NCBI GenBank assembly: GCA_965216515.1
Contig: OZ244173.1
Location: 2,294,001 to 2,358,000 of the forward strand
From: CAXMRP01 sp965216515
Lineage (GTDB): Bacteria; Pseudomonadota; Alphaproteobacteria; Rhizobiales; Afifellaceae
Reading direction: 5' to 3'
Length of the DNA stretch: 64,000 nucleotides
This document shows positions 24,765 through 33,130 of the stretch, piece after piece (position 1 is the stretch's first letter; every line of letters starts with the position of its first letter). The notes below the pieces were generated by a model. That model saw only the letters and a list, made by a program, of their open reading frames with translations. It ran no database searches and was not told the origin of the DNA. The position numbers were made by a program, and so were the translations under genes.

Positions 24765-25715
24765 CTACTTGCGAAGCATCGGCGCGTAATTGTTCCAGTC
24801 ACGCGCCCAGATCGCGCCGAACTCCTCGGCGGAAAGATAGGTGATCGCGGTTGCCGTCTTGAGCGCCTTGTCCTTGAACGCATCATCGTTGGCAACGCTC
24901 GCCAGCGCATCCCTGAGCTTGGCCAGAACGTCATCGGGAACGCCCTTGGCGACGGCCACGCCTACAAACGGGCTGCCATACACCGCAAATCCCTGCTCTT
25001 CGGCTGTCGGAATGTCCGGAAACGCGGCGTCGCGGTCGGAGCGAAAGACCGCAAGACCACGGAGCTTGCCGCCCTTGATGTTGGAAGCGACGGTTGCCGC
25101 ATTTGCCGGCAGCATGTCCACCGTGCCGCCCAACAGCGCCGTCACACCCGGCGCGCCACCTTGTTGCGGCACGTGCACGACCTCAAAGCCGGCGGTCTTC
25201 GCCAGCCCGTTCAGGGTCAGGTGCGGCATGCCGTTCGGCACGGCCCCGAACGTATATTTGCCCGGCTCCGCCTTTGCCGCGGCGACAAGGTCGTCGAGCG
25301 ATTTCCAGGGCGAATCGGCGGGAACGGCAAGAATGATGGTCGCCGCCACCAGCTGACCGATGGGCTCGAAATCGTCGTATCTGTAGCCGACATCGTTTTT
25401 CAGCGGCGTAAGCACATGGTTGCCGCTTGTGGTGGCGAGGATCGTGTATCCGTCTTTTGGCGCGTCAAGCGCCGCCTGCGTCCCCAGCGAGCCGCCGCCG
25501 CCGGGCATGTTGGCGACCGCGACCGGCTGGCCGAGCGCCGCCCCCAGCGGTTCGGAGACGAGCCTGGCAATGACGTCGGTACTGCCGCCTGCGTTCCAGG
25601 TGACGATCATCTGGATCGGTTTGCTCGGATACTCCTGGGCGCCGGCATTGCCGGCCAGTGCAAATGCGACCGGCAACGCGGCCAGGCAAGCTATCTTCCT
25701 GAATTGGGCTTTCAT
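24765..25715 (-). CDS. tctC: Tripartite tricarboxylate transporter, solute-binding TctC (module 1)
   Basis: The 316-residue protein has a Sec signal ending near AGNAGAQE, followed by the Bug/TctC fold: YPSKPIQMIVTWNAGGSTDVIARLV, then VANMPGGGGSLGTQAALDAPKDGYT. It captures the substrate in the periplasm and hands it to TctA/TctB. It lies between the arylsulfotransferase-like gene (60 bp) and tctB, so substrate uptake and that enzyme are probably linked. The ligand cannot be read from the sequence. Confidence 0.93.
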   Translation of the reverse strand: MKAQFRKIACLAALPVAFALAGNAGAQEYPSKPIQMIVTWNAGGSTDVIARLVSEPLGAALGQPVAVANMPGGGGSLGTQAALDAPKDGYTILATTSGNHVLTPLKNDVGYRYDDFEPIGQLVAATIILAVPADSPWKSLDDLVAAAKAEPGKYTFGAVPNGMPHLTLNGLAKTAGFEVVHVPQQGGAPGVTALLGGTVDMLPANAATVASNIKGGKLRGLAVFRSDRDAAFPDIPTAEEQGFAVYGSPFVGVAVAKGVPDDVLAKLRDALASVANDDAFKDKALKTATAITYLSAEEFGAIWARDWNNYAPMLRK

Positions 25716-25775
25716 GACGTCGCTTCCTTTCCTCCTGGTTGGTTTTCTTGTTGGTCAGGCCGGTCACATCCGGAT

Positions 25776-26969
25776 TCAGTGACCGCCCCTGATCACCGTG
25801 CCCGGAATGTAGCTGGCCTGAAGTTCATCCCGGCTCTTCGGGCTCCTTGCCATCGGACGCGGGATCAGCGCGTTGAGGTCCGCATACCGGTCCCTGTCCA
25901 GGGGCGCGTTTTCCAGGCGCCGGTCATCTTGCGGATACCGAAAGCACTTGAAGACCATGTTGTTGGTCCCGAAAATCGGATGCTCATAATAGAACGGTGT
26001 GATGAATTCCCACACGGTGTCCCCGTCTTCGGTGACCTCGAAAAGCCGCCCCTTCGTGCATTCGCATATGAGGGTGTTGCCGTTGGCCAGCCGTTGCGCA
26101 CCGGAGCAGATGAAACTGCTGAAATCGAAGATCGGATTTTCCTTGTACTCCCAAACGATGCGCTCGGTACGGGGATCGACCTCGATGACCCGGGAATAGT
26201 CAATCGTCGTATAGGCCCGGTGCGCGCCATTGTCGAAGACAAGAATATTGCCGTTTTCAAGCCATGTCGGATTGTGTTGGCCGGCCAGGTGCCCCGGACC
26301 CCACCGCCAGTCGATCTTTCCCGACGTCCGGTCCACGATGACGATTGTGTTGATGCATCGGAAACTCAGGAGCAGCCGGCCGTCCGGCATCACATGTATG
26401 GCGTTCAGATTGGTCCAGCGATCACGGGGATGCAGCGGTCCCAGAATATCGAGGTCGGGATCCAGGTGCTCGAATGTCAGCCACTCCCAGACGATGCGTC
26501 CGTTGCGGTCGATTTCCTGGACCGCCTCTCCGTAGATGTCGCCATCGCGCTCCGTGCCGGCCTGACCGCCTTTGACCTTGTCCGCCAGGCCCCGCGGCAC
26601 GGCCCGCCATTTCGCCACCAGATAGTTTCCGTTGTCCAGGGGTGCAAAGCAGTGGCTGAGATAGGGGTCCCGGTATTCCCATAGGACCGAGCCGTCCCAG
26701 TCGTACTCGACGATCTGGCCGCCATTGCCGGCAAACTCCGGAATCGCCGGCGGCATGGTCCGGCCGGCAAATGCCAATCGGCCGTTTGGCAGGAGCTCGC
26801 CATAGTTTCCCGGAAGATTCTCCGTTTTCCAGCGGTGCAGGATTGTCCCGTCCATGTCGATCAGCCAGACATTTCTGCCGTACATCGGAGCGAACAGGGT
26901 CAACCCGTCGCATGTCCGGCCCGGCTCGGTATGCGTGAGACCCCGCTGGCTCCTGAACCCGACACTCAT
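25776..26969 (-). CDS. Arylsulfotransferase-like beta-propeller protein
   Basis: The 397-residue protein consists of repeated blades with motifs such as NVWLIDMDGTILHRW, GQIVEYDWDGSVLWEY and DRNGRIVWEW, as in the ASST (arylsulfate sulfotransferase) family. Classical ASSTs are periplasmic and transfer sulfate between phenols; here no signal peptide is visible, so the protein appears cytoplasmic. His residues that could serve in catalysis occur (LSHCFAP, GPLHPRD, AIHVMPDG), but the active His cannot be pinned down. Its promoter region holds the first copy of the proposed TetR operator. It could instead be a lactonase-like or structural propeller. Confidence 0.7.
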   Translation of the reverse strand: MSVGFRSQRGLTHTEPGRTCDGLTLFAPMYGRNVWLIDMDGTILHRWKTENLPGNYGELLPNGRLAFAGRTMPPAIPEFAGNGGQIVEYDWDGSVLWEYRDPYLSHCFAPLDNGNYLVAKWRAVPRGLADKVKGGQAGTERDGDIYGEAVQEIDRNGRIVWEWLTFEHLDPDLDILGPLHPRDRWTNLNAIHVMPDGRLLLSFRCINTIVIVDRTSGKIDWRWGPGHLAGQHNPTWLENGNILVFDNGAHRAYTTIDYSRVIEVDPRTERIVWEYKENPIFDFSSFICSGAQRLANGNTLICECTKGRLFEVTEDGDTVWEFITPFYYEHPIFGTNNMVFKCFRYPQDDRRLENAPLDRDRYADLNALIPRPMARSPKSRDELQASYIPGTVIRGGH

Positions 26970-27129
26970 GAATCCGGCACGGGATCAGGCCGGAAATCGG
27001 AGCCGGGATCGGGCCACCGATCGGGCCGGGCCGGGGCCTCCTGGACCCCGAACCGCGGGACAGACCGGACGCCTGGCAATATCCCCAACGCGCGTGAATT
27101 CAACACACCGGTATCAAAGGCCAATTTCC

Positions 27130-27141
27130 AACTGTTTAGTT
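27130..27141. promoter_or_regulatory. Candidate TetR operator, copy 1
   Basis: AACTGTTTAGTT, an approximate dyad (AACT/AGTT arms), lies 161 bp upstream of the sulfotransferase-like gene and 55 bp past the TetR stop. The same 12 bp, within a shared 14-bp stretch, recurs in inverted orientation at 31164-31175. Recurrence only inside this gene cluster supports a regulator site. Confidence 0.6.
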
Positions 27142-27195
27142 GATAACAGTCAAGAGTGTCTCCGGGTTCAAGTCAAGTCAATTCACTGCCGTGGC

Positions 27196-27837
27196 CTATT
27201 CGGGCGGCGACTTGAGATAGGAGAGCACGAAATCGATCACATGCCGGCGCCGCTGGCGCAGGCGCCTTTCGGTCATCAGGTTCTGCCGGAAAATGATGGA
27301 GAGCGTGTGCTGATTGGAATGATAGAAATAACACAGCGACGCGATGGAAATGTAGAGATCGACCGGATCGGCGGTTCGCCTGAAGCTGCCGTCCGCCAGA
27401 CCGCGGTCCAGGATATCGCCGATCGTCGATTTCAGGCGCGCGTGAAGGGCCGGCAGGTCGGAGGATTTGCTGAGGTGGCGGGCCTTGTGGATGTTCTCGT
27501 CGTTCAGCAGCGCCACGAAATTCCGGTGCTCGATCAGGTAGTCAAACGTGAACTCCATGAAGGTCCTGAGCGCTTTTTCCGGCGGCAATGCCGCCAGGTT
27601 GAGCGACTGCTCGCCGCGCCGGATATCCGCGTAGGCCCGGTTGAGCACCTCCGCGTAAAGCCTGTCCTTGTCACCGAAGTAATAATAGAGCAGCTGTTTG
27701 TTGACCCCTGCCTTCGCGGCAATGGAATCGACGCGGGCGCCGCTCAAACCGAATTGCGAAAACTCGTCCAGACCCGCCTCCAGGAGGCGCGCCTTTGTGT
27801 TCTCCGGATCCCGTTGGTTTGCAAGGCGAGGTTTCAC
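27196..27837 (-). CDS. TetR-family transcriptional regulator
   Basis: GTG 27837, with GGAG at about 7-nt spacing, gives 213 residues. The N-terminal helix-turn-helix is clear: TKARLLEAGLDEFSQFGLSG, then VDSIAAKAGVNKQLLYYYFGDKD. The C-terminal ligand domain resembles the RutR-like TetR class (ALRTFMEFTFDYLIEHRNFV, ILDRGLADGSFR, LCYFYHSN). It is the only regulator inside the catabolic region and lies between the FAD-oxidoreductase gene and the sulfotransferase-like gene. It probably represses both large transcripts through the two AACTGTTTAGTT sites and is released by a pathway metabolite. Confidence 0.92.
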   Translation of the reverse strand: MKPRLANQRDPENTKARLLEAGLDEFSQFGLSGARVDSIAAKAGVNKQLLYYYFGDKDRLYAEVLNRAYADIRRGEQSLNLAALPPEKALRTFMEFTFDYLIEHRNFVALLNDENIHKARHLSKSSDLPALHARLKSTIGDILDRGLADGSFRRTADPVDLYISIASLCYFYHSNQHTLSIIFRQNLMTERRLRQRRRHVIDFVLSYLKSPPE

Positions 27838-27933
27838 ATACCGCTCCGACAGCCTGCAGACTTAAGCTCTTTCAAGGTCGCGGCATAGAAGTCACACGGA
27901 AAGGCGGGCCAAATCCACCGGGATTTCCCCGCA

Positions 27934-29556
27934 TCAGTCCGCCTGACTACAATACGATTCCAGCCGTACACGAAAATCGCCGGGCATCCACGCGCCCGGG
28001 CGGTCCAGATCGGTCAGGACAACCTGGGACGCATTGTACCCGGGCAGACCTGTGATATTGCCGCCGGGATGGCTTGACGAGCCGCAAAGATACAGCCCGT
28101 CGATATGTGTCCGGTAATGCCCGGCACCCGAAAACGGCCGGTTGTATCCGATCTGGTCGTTGGTGAAGGCGCCGATCAGCAGGTCGCCGAAACGCATGTT
28201 CGGCAACGACCGTTCGACATCGAGCGCACTGCGGGTGAACCAGTCGATCACCTGATCCTCCAGACCGGGCGCATATTGCGACCACAGGGACAGCATCGCG
28301 CGGCCGTGAGCCGCCTTTTCCCGGTCCCAGTTCCGCGGATCGCCATTCAGGCGATAGGGAAGCTTCTCCCACATGAAGGCCACGTGCTTGCCCTCGGGGG
28401 CCTGTGTGGAATCGAACATTGTCGGGCAGGCGCCCCACATCACCGTCGGCGGGATTGTCCCCGCCTCGTGATGGCGGACAATGTCGGGATACTGGTCCAG
28501 ATGCTCCAGGCCGAGGATCACCATGAACGCCTTATCGATCGCGGGATCACGGGTTGCGGCAGCATACGCCGGCGGCGATTGCAGATTGAGATTGAGGGCG
28601 AACAACGGCGCGATCAGATTGTATTCGAAGCTCTCCACCTTGCGCCGCCATGTGTCCGGCAGATCGCCCGCATCGAGCAGATCCGCAAAGGTCTGATGCG
28701 GATTGAGGCCGGAGGCGACGAATTCGCGCGCCATATGCGTCGATCCATCGGTCAGTTCGACGCCGATCGCCCTGCCGCCATCGACAAGCACGCGCGCCGG
28801 CTCGCCATTGGTTCGGATTTGGCCGCCGCTTTCGCGCACCGCAGCCTCCAGGGCCACCGCCAGACCGCGCGCGCCGCCGATCGACATTTGGGCCTTGGCC
28901 GTACTGGCAAGAAGGGCAGCGATATGGTGGCCAAAACCCTTGACCCGCAGGTCGACCTCCCGCAGGCCGTTGAAAAAGAGCAGGCCGGCCTGGATCGTCG
29001 GATCCTCAAACTCCCGCATCACGAATTCCAGCGGCGACATCTCGCTGGTCTCCAGCAGAAGGCGGCCTTGCGCGGATTTTTCTAGCAGCGATCGCCGCAC
29101 ATCCGGCGGCAGCGGCGGCGCCATCGCCTCCGGCCTGAGGATGTTTTCAACGATGGGCTGGAACGAATCGTGCCACCGCCTCAGGGTTCGCGCGTCCTTT
29201 TCGTTGAAAGAGGCGAACGAGTCGTAAGTCCGTTCAAAATCGGTCCACCACTGCAACGACCGGCCATCGCGGAGCAACAATGCGACATTCAGTTCCGGCT
29301 CCAGATATCGAACGCCGTGCCGTTCCAGCTCCAGGTCATGGTACCAGGGCATGTCCGTGGCGGCCCGGTGAAAGAAGGCATGTGTATTGTGCCGAAATCC
29401 CGGATGCCGGGGATCTTCCACGGTGGCCAGCCCGCCGCCGACAACATCGCCGCGCTCCACCAGCAATGTCGACAGGCCCGCTTTTCCGGCATAAGCCTGA
29501 AGAATGAGGCTGTTGTGGCCCCCGCCCAGAATAATTCCGTCATAGGTTGCCATCAC
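27934..29556 (-). CDS. FAD-dependent oxidoreductase, phytoene-dehydrogenase-like (COG1233)
   Basis: The 540-residue protein opens with an FAD-binding GxGxx motif variant (IILGGGHNSLILQAYAGKAG) followed by LLVERGDVVGGG, and closes with YLCGSSSHPGGNITGLPGYNAS, the typical terminal FAD contact of this family. Related enzymes desaturate or oxidise carotenoids and other cyclic compounds; here the gene sits among carboxylate and sugar-acid enzymes. It lies 65 bp after the DUF3604 gene and 96 bp before tetR. No membrane segment or signal is seen. The substrate is unknown. Confidence 0.85.
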   Translation of the reverse strand: MMATYDGIILGGGHNSLILQAYAGKAGLSTLLVERGDVVGGGLATVEDPRHPGFRHNTHAFFHRAATDMPWYHDLELERHGVRYLEPELNVALLLRDGRSLQWWTDFERTYDSFASFNEKDARTLRRWHDSFQPIVENILRPEAMAPPLPPDVRRSLLEKSAQGRLLLETSEMSPLEFVMREFEDPTIQAGLLFFNGLREVDLRVKGFGHHIAALLASTAKAQMSIGGARGLAVALEAAVRESGGQIRTNGEPARVLVDGGRAIGVELTDGSTHMAREFVASGLNPHQTFADLLDAGDLPDTWRRKVESFEYNLIAPLFALNLNLQSPPAYAAATRDPAIDKAFMVILGLEHLDQYPDIVRHHEAGTIPPTVMWGACPTMFDSTQAPEGKHVAFMWEKLPYRLNGDPRNWDREKAAHGRAMLSLWSQYAPGLEDQVIDWFTRSALDVERSLPNMRFGDLLIGAFTNDQIGYNRPFSGAGHYRTHIDGLYLCGSSSHPGGNITGLPGYNASQVVLTDLDRPGAWMPGDFRVRLESYCSQAD

Positions 29557-29621
29557 ATGATCCTGTGCCCTTGTGGCCGGGACAGCCCGGTGGCCGGCAG
29601 GAGGTGCCGGCGGCCGGTCAA

Positions 29622-31124
29622 TCAGGCCGTGGTTTCATGACCGACGAAGACCGGACTGGTCCAGGCCAATTGGCCATTTGTCTGTCGAACGCGCAAATAG
29701 GCATATCCGCGCGAATCCGGTATTTCGAGTTCCCTCATCCCGGATATGCCGGTTGCCCTCAGGGGCATGATCCGGTGCCACTGGCAGCTTTCCGCCGGGA
29801 ACGGGCCCGTAAAGTGGCTTTCCGAACCGTTCGCCAACGCCGCCAGCGAAACCGTCTCCGACAACGGCACCGGCTGATTCAGTTGCAACGTCAGGGTCGT
29901 CGCCGCGTCTCCTGCAATCTCCAGGACGATGCTATGATTGGGATTCTGGCGATAGGCCCCCCGCCGGGATGTGTAGGACACGACCTCGATCCGGTTTTCG
30001 CCGACCTCGATGAACCGGTGCCGCCGCGCTTCGTCGAACGGCCCGGACTGGAGGCAGGGGAAGTGCCTGAGAAGCCGCCCGCCTTCGACGGACAGTGTCA
30101 TGGACCAATCGCAAACCCGTTCCAGCGCCAGGTCGCCCCACGGACCCCATCCCCATTCAAACCGCACCTGGACGGGATCGCCGAACACACCGTCCCTCGA
30201 TTGCGGAAACTCCGGATAGTCCCGGCTGACGATTTCGCCGCACACGACCGTCTCCACGACATCCAGTTCATCGCGTCCGGCAATGTCATAGGAAAGCTCC
30301 AGGCGTGGCCGGGCCGACAACGAGGCGCCCATCGGATGACCGTCCGCGGCAAGATCGATCTCGATCCTGTCGCCGGTCAGGGCATAGGTTCGGCGCGACC
30401 AGATCGCATCGAGGATGGCACGGCGATTGTTCTCGGTGACGAGCGCCGCCATCAGCCCTTCGCCATAAGCGCCGGGAAAGCCGTTGTGGCTGTCCGATGA
30501 GGCGACGAATCCGAACCGCAGCCCCCTGTCGAGGGCGCGACGCGCCGTGTTTGCCGTCTCGCGACCGCCCATTGAATGGTTGAAGTAGGTCAGCGGCCCC
30601 CTGTCGTGCTCGGAATTTCCATGCTCGGAATAGATTTCCACGACAGGCGTGGCGTCTTCGCGGAACACATCCCAGTTCACGCCGCGATGACCGGTCGGAT
30701 AGGCGATATGATGGGGGATCATCAGCGCCTGTTCAGACCGGCAGAACTGCCGGAGTTCCGACACCGTATCGGGACAATACAGGGGCCGGTGGTCTTCCGG
30801 GAAGACCACGCACTGGTCGCCGTACCGGCTGGAGTGCCACTCATAGCCCAGAAAGGTCGTGAAATCCGCCCCCTCATTGGCGTCCGCAATCAGGTCCTGC
30901 ACACCCGGCCAGCCATCCGCCAGCCTGGCAAAGCCTTCCAGCCAGTGGTTTTCCCGGCCGCCTTCCATCGGCTCCATGTCGTGCCACCGCGAATGCCCGG
31001 TGAACGCGAAAAAGTCGAGATGGGTCCTGGCAATATCGATTGACCGCTCCAGGGACCCGACCCCGTACCCCAGGGCATTGTGATTGTGGATATCGCCAAA
31101 TACGATTTCGTGTTTTTTGGCCAT
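29622..31124 (-). CDS. DUF3604 / PHP-like domain protein
   Basis: ATG 31124 is used because the open frame upstream runs into the divergent promoter. The 500-residue protein starts MAKKHEIVFGDIHNHNALG and continues FFAFTGHSRWHDME, with MIPHHIAYP and FVASSDSHNGFPG later. These His/Asp pairs form the metal-binding site of a PHP-type phosphoesterase or hydrolase. The last about 200 residues are beta-rich. DUF3604 proteins are annotated as putative hydrolases of unknown substrate. It heads the leftward transcript directly behind the second TetR operator. Confidence 0.8.
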   Translation of the reverse strand: MAKKHEIVFGDIHNHNALGYGVGSLERSIDIARTHLDFFAFTGHSRWHDMEPMEGGRENHWLEGFARLADGWPGVQDLIADANEGADFTTFLGYEWHSSRYGDQCVVFPEDHRPLYCPDTVSELRQFCRSEQALMIPHHIAYPTGHRGVNWDVFREDATPVVEIYSEHGNSEHDRGPLTYFNHSMGGRETANTARRALDRGLRFGFVASSDSHNGFPGAYGEGLMAALVTENNRRAILDAIWSRRTYALTGDRIEIDLAADGHPMGASLSARPRLELSYDIAGRDELDVVETVVCGEIVSRDYPEFPQSRDGVFGDPVQVRFEWGWGPWGDLALERVCDWSMTLSVEGGRLLRHFPCLQSGPFDEARRHRFIEVGENRIEVVSYTSRRGAYRQNPNHSIVLEIAGDAATTLTLQLNQPVPLSETVSLAALANGSESHFTGPFPAESCQWHRIMPLRATGISGMRELEIPDSRGYAYLRVRQTNGQLAWTSPVFVGHETTA

Positions 31125-31163
31125 CGGAATATTTCGCGCCCACTGGCACTCTGGCAAAGTTTC

Positions 31164-31175
31164 AACTAAACAGTT
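31164..31175. promoter_or_regulatory. Candidate TetR operator, copy 2, in the divergent promoter
   Basis: AACTAAACAGTT is the exact reverse complement of the site at 27130-27141; the identity extends to 14 bp (TCAACTAAACAGTT). It lies in the 101-bp gap between the divergent DUF3604 and SDR genes, where one bound dimer could block both promoters. Confidence 0.65.
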
Positions 31176-31225
31176 ACAACCCGGTTTTGGCAGTTGAACC
31201 GGAGGATTGCAACAAGAGAACGTCG

Positions 31226-32287
31226 ATGACGCATTCGTCTGAAATCCCCAAAGGCGCGGATTTGCCCGATCTCCCGGATTCATTCGCCGATGAAGACGCG
31301 CTTGAAGCGTTCATGTGCAAACCGGGCGCCGCCCTGGTCGCTGACTTGGCGGCGGTCGATGGCGACATCATGCTCCTCGGCGCCGGCGGCAAGATGGGTC
31401 CCACGCTCGCCCGTCTGGCCAAGAACGCTGCACCGTCGAAGACGATCCACGCGGTCGCAAGGTTCTCTGATCCGACCGTCGCCGGAAAATTCGCTGCCGC
31501 CGGCGTGGAGACGATCAGGGCCGACCTGCTGAAGCAGGAGGATCTGGCCCGCCTTCCCGATGTCCCCAACATCATCTACATGGCGGGAAGGAAATTCGGC
31601 TCCCGGGGATCGGAGGAACTGACCTGGGCGATGAATGTTCACGTCCCGGCTCTGGTGGCGGACCGGTTCGCCCGGTCGCGGATCGTCACCTTTTCCACCG
31701 GCTGCGTCTATCCGTTCGTGCCCGTCAATTCGCAAGGGGCGACCGAGGACATGCCGCTCGACCCGCCCGGCGAATACGCCCAGTCCTGTGTCGGACGGGA
31801 GCGGATGTTCCAGTATTTTTCCGGCGTTCATGGCACGCCGGGTGCCATCATCAGGCTCAACTACGCGATCGACATGCGTTATGGCGTGCTCTTCGACATT
31901 GCCAGCAAGGTCCACGCCGGCGTCCCGGTGGATGTCACGATGGGCCACACCAATGTCATCTGGCAGGGCGATGCCAACAGCCATGTCCTGCGCGCGCTGC
32001 GCCATTGCCGGACGCCGCCTGTTCCCATCAATGTCAGCGGACCGGAGACCGTCTCCGTTCGCTGGGCCGCCAAACGTTTCGGCCAGATTTTCGGCAGGGA
32101 CGTCGTCATCACCGGTGAGGAGGCATCGACCTGCTGGCTGATCAACACCGCACGATCCACGCGGCTTTTCGGCTACCCCTCCGTCCCGCTTGACAAAATG
32201 CTGGAATGGGTGGCCGACTGGGTCGCCCGCGACATGCCCAGCCTTGGAAAACCGACGCATTTTGAAACCCGTGATGGCCGGTACTGA
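31226..32287 (+). CDS. Atypical extended SDR (NAD-dependent epimerase/dehydratase fold)
   Basis: The 353-residue protein has an unusual about 45-residue N-terminal extension before the nucleotide-binding glycine motif LLGAGGKMG (residues 51-58). The active-site region shows the Ser/Thr (TFSTGCVYPF) and Tyr184 in GEYAQSCVG, but the Lys expected four residues after the Tyr is Cys188. The normal YxxxK pair is therefore broken. It may bind NAD(P) with altered chemistry, or use another base. It is the first gene of the rightward operon and overlaps the next gene by 14 bp. Confidence 0.8.
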   Translation: MTHSSEIPKGADLPDLPDSFADEDALEAFMCKPGAALVADLAAVDGDIMLLGAGGKMGPTLARLAKNAAPSKTIHAVARFSDPTVAGKFAAAGVETIRADLLKQEDLARLPDVPNIIYMAGRKFGSRGSEELTWAMNVHVPALVADRFARSRIVTFSTGCVYPFVPVNSQGATEDMPLDPPGEYAQSCVGRERMFQYFSGVHGTPGAIIRLNYAIDMRYGVLFDIASKVHAGVPVDVTMGHTNVIWQGDANSHVLRALRHCRTPPVPINVSGPETVSVRWAAKRFGQIFGRDVVITGEEASTCWLINTARSTRLFGYPSVPLDKMLEWVADWVARDMPSLGKPTHFETRDGRY

Positions 32288-33125
32288 CGATCTGAAACTC
32301 ATCGGTCTTCGTCAGGACATGGTCCCCGGCGCGTCCCGATTGGTCAAGGAGGCCGACTGGAACCAGACACCCGACGACTGGCTGTTTTTCATTCGCCGGG
32401 GCAAACCGGCCTGCTACGTTGATCCGGCAGATCGGGTGGTGGCGACGGCGGCCGTTCTGCCCTACGGGTCCCGGTTTGGCTGGATAAGCATGGTGCTGGT
32501 GAGCAAATCATGGCGGCGTCGGGGAATCGCCTCCCGCCTTCTGGCCTGGTGTATCGATCAACTGAAATCCGAAGGGCTCGTGCCGGTCCTGGATGCAACG
32601 CCGGAGGGCGAAGCGGTCTATCGGGATCTTGGGTTTGCCGGCGGTGTCAACTTGCATCGATGGCGCGCGAACGCGATCGCGGCGGGCCGGCCTTCCGGCG
32701 GGTCAGCCCGCCAGGTATCGGGCGGGATTCCGGACAGTCCGGCAGGCTGCGACCGCCAGGCGTTCGGAGCCGATCGACGTTTCCTGCTTGCCGATATCGC
32801 CCGACGATCCGGCGCCAGGTGCTGGCGGTCCGGCGGCGACGGAACCGGGTTCCTTTTGAGCCGCCGCGGTCGAACGGCCCGCCACATCGGGCCGGTTTGC
32901 GCCGACAGCGAGACGACGGCCAGGCATCTTCTACAGGCCGAGCTCTCCCTGATCAGTGGCCCGGCCATCATCGATGTCCCCGATCCGCACGGCGCCATCG
33001 CCGACCTGCTTTGCGAAGCGGGCTTTACGCCGCAGCGACCGTTCATCCGCATGCAACTGGGGCGGCAACAGCCGTTCGGCGACGTATCCCGCACCTTTGC
33101 GATCGCCGGACCGGAATACGGGTAG
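32274..33125 (+). CDS. GNAT-family acetyltransferase, probable tandem-domain type
   Basis: ATG 32274 overlaps the SDR gene by 14 bp and gives 283 residues. The first half is a GNAT domain with the acetyl-CoA motif SKSWRRRGIASRLLAWC (about residues 78-94) and LVPVLDATPEGEAVYRDLGF. The second half (GADRRFLLADIARRSG onwards) resembles the C-terminal half-domain common in tandem GNATs. It could acetylate a pathway intermediate or an amine. Substrate prediction is not possible. Confidence 0.8.
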   Translation: MAGTDDLKLIGLRQDMVPGASRLVKEADWNQTPDDWLFFIRRGKPACYVDPADRVVATAAVLPYGSRFGWISMVLVSKSWRRRGIASRLLAWCIDQLKSEGLVPVLDATPEGEAVYRDLGFAGGVNLHRWRANAIAAGRPSGGSARQVSGGIPDSPAGCDRQAFGADRRFLLADIARRSGARCWRSGGDGTGFLLSRRGRTARHIGPVCADSETTARHLLQAELSLISGPAIIDVPDPHGAIADLLCEAGFTPQRPFIRMQLGRQQPFGDVSRTFAIAGPEYG

Positions 33126-33130
33126 GAGCC

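Noticed and set aside
24669..26684. 671-residue plus-strand frame opposite tctC and the sulfotransferase-like gene
   Set aside because: It is a reverse-frame shadow without any family feature.
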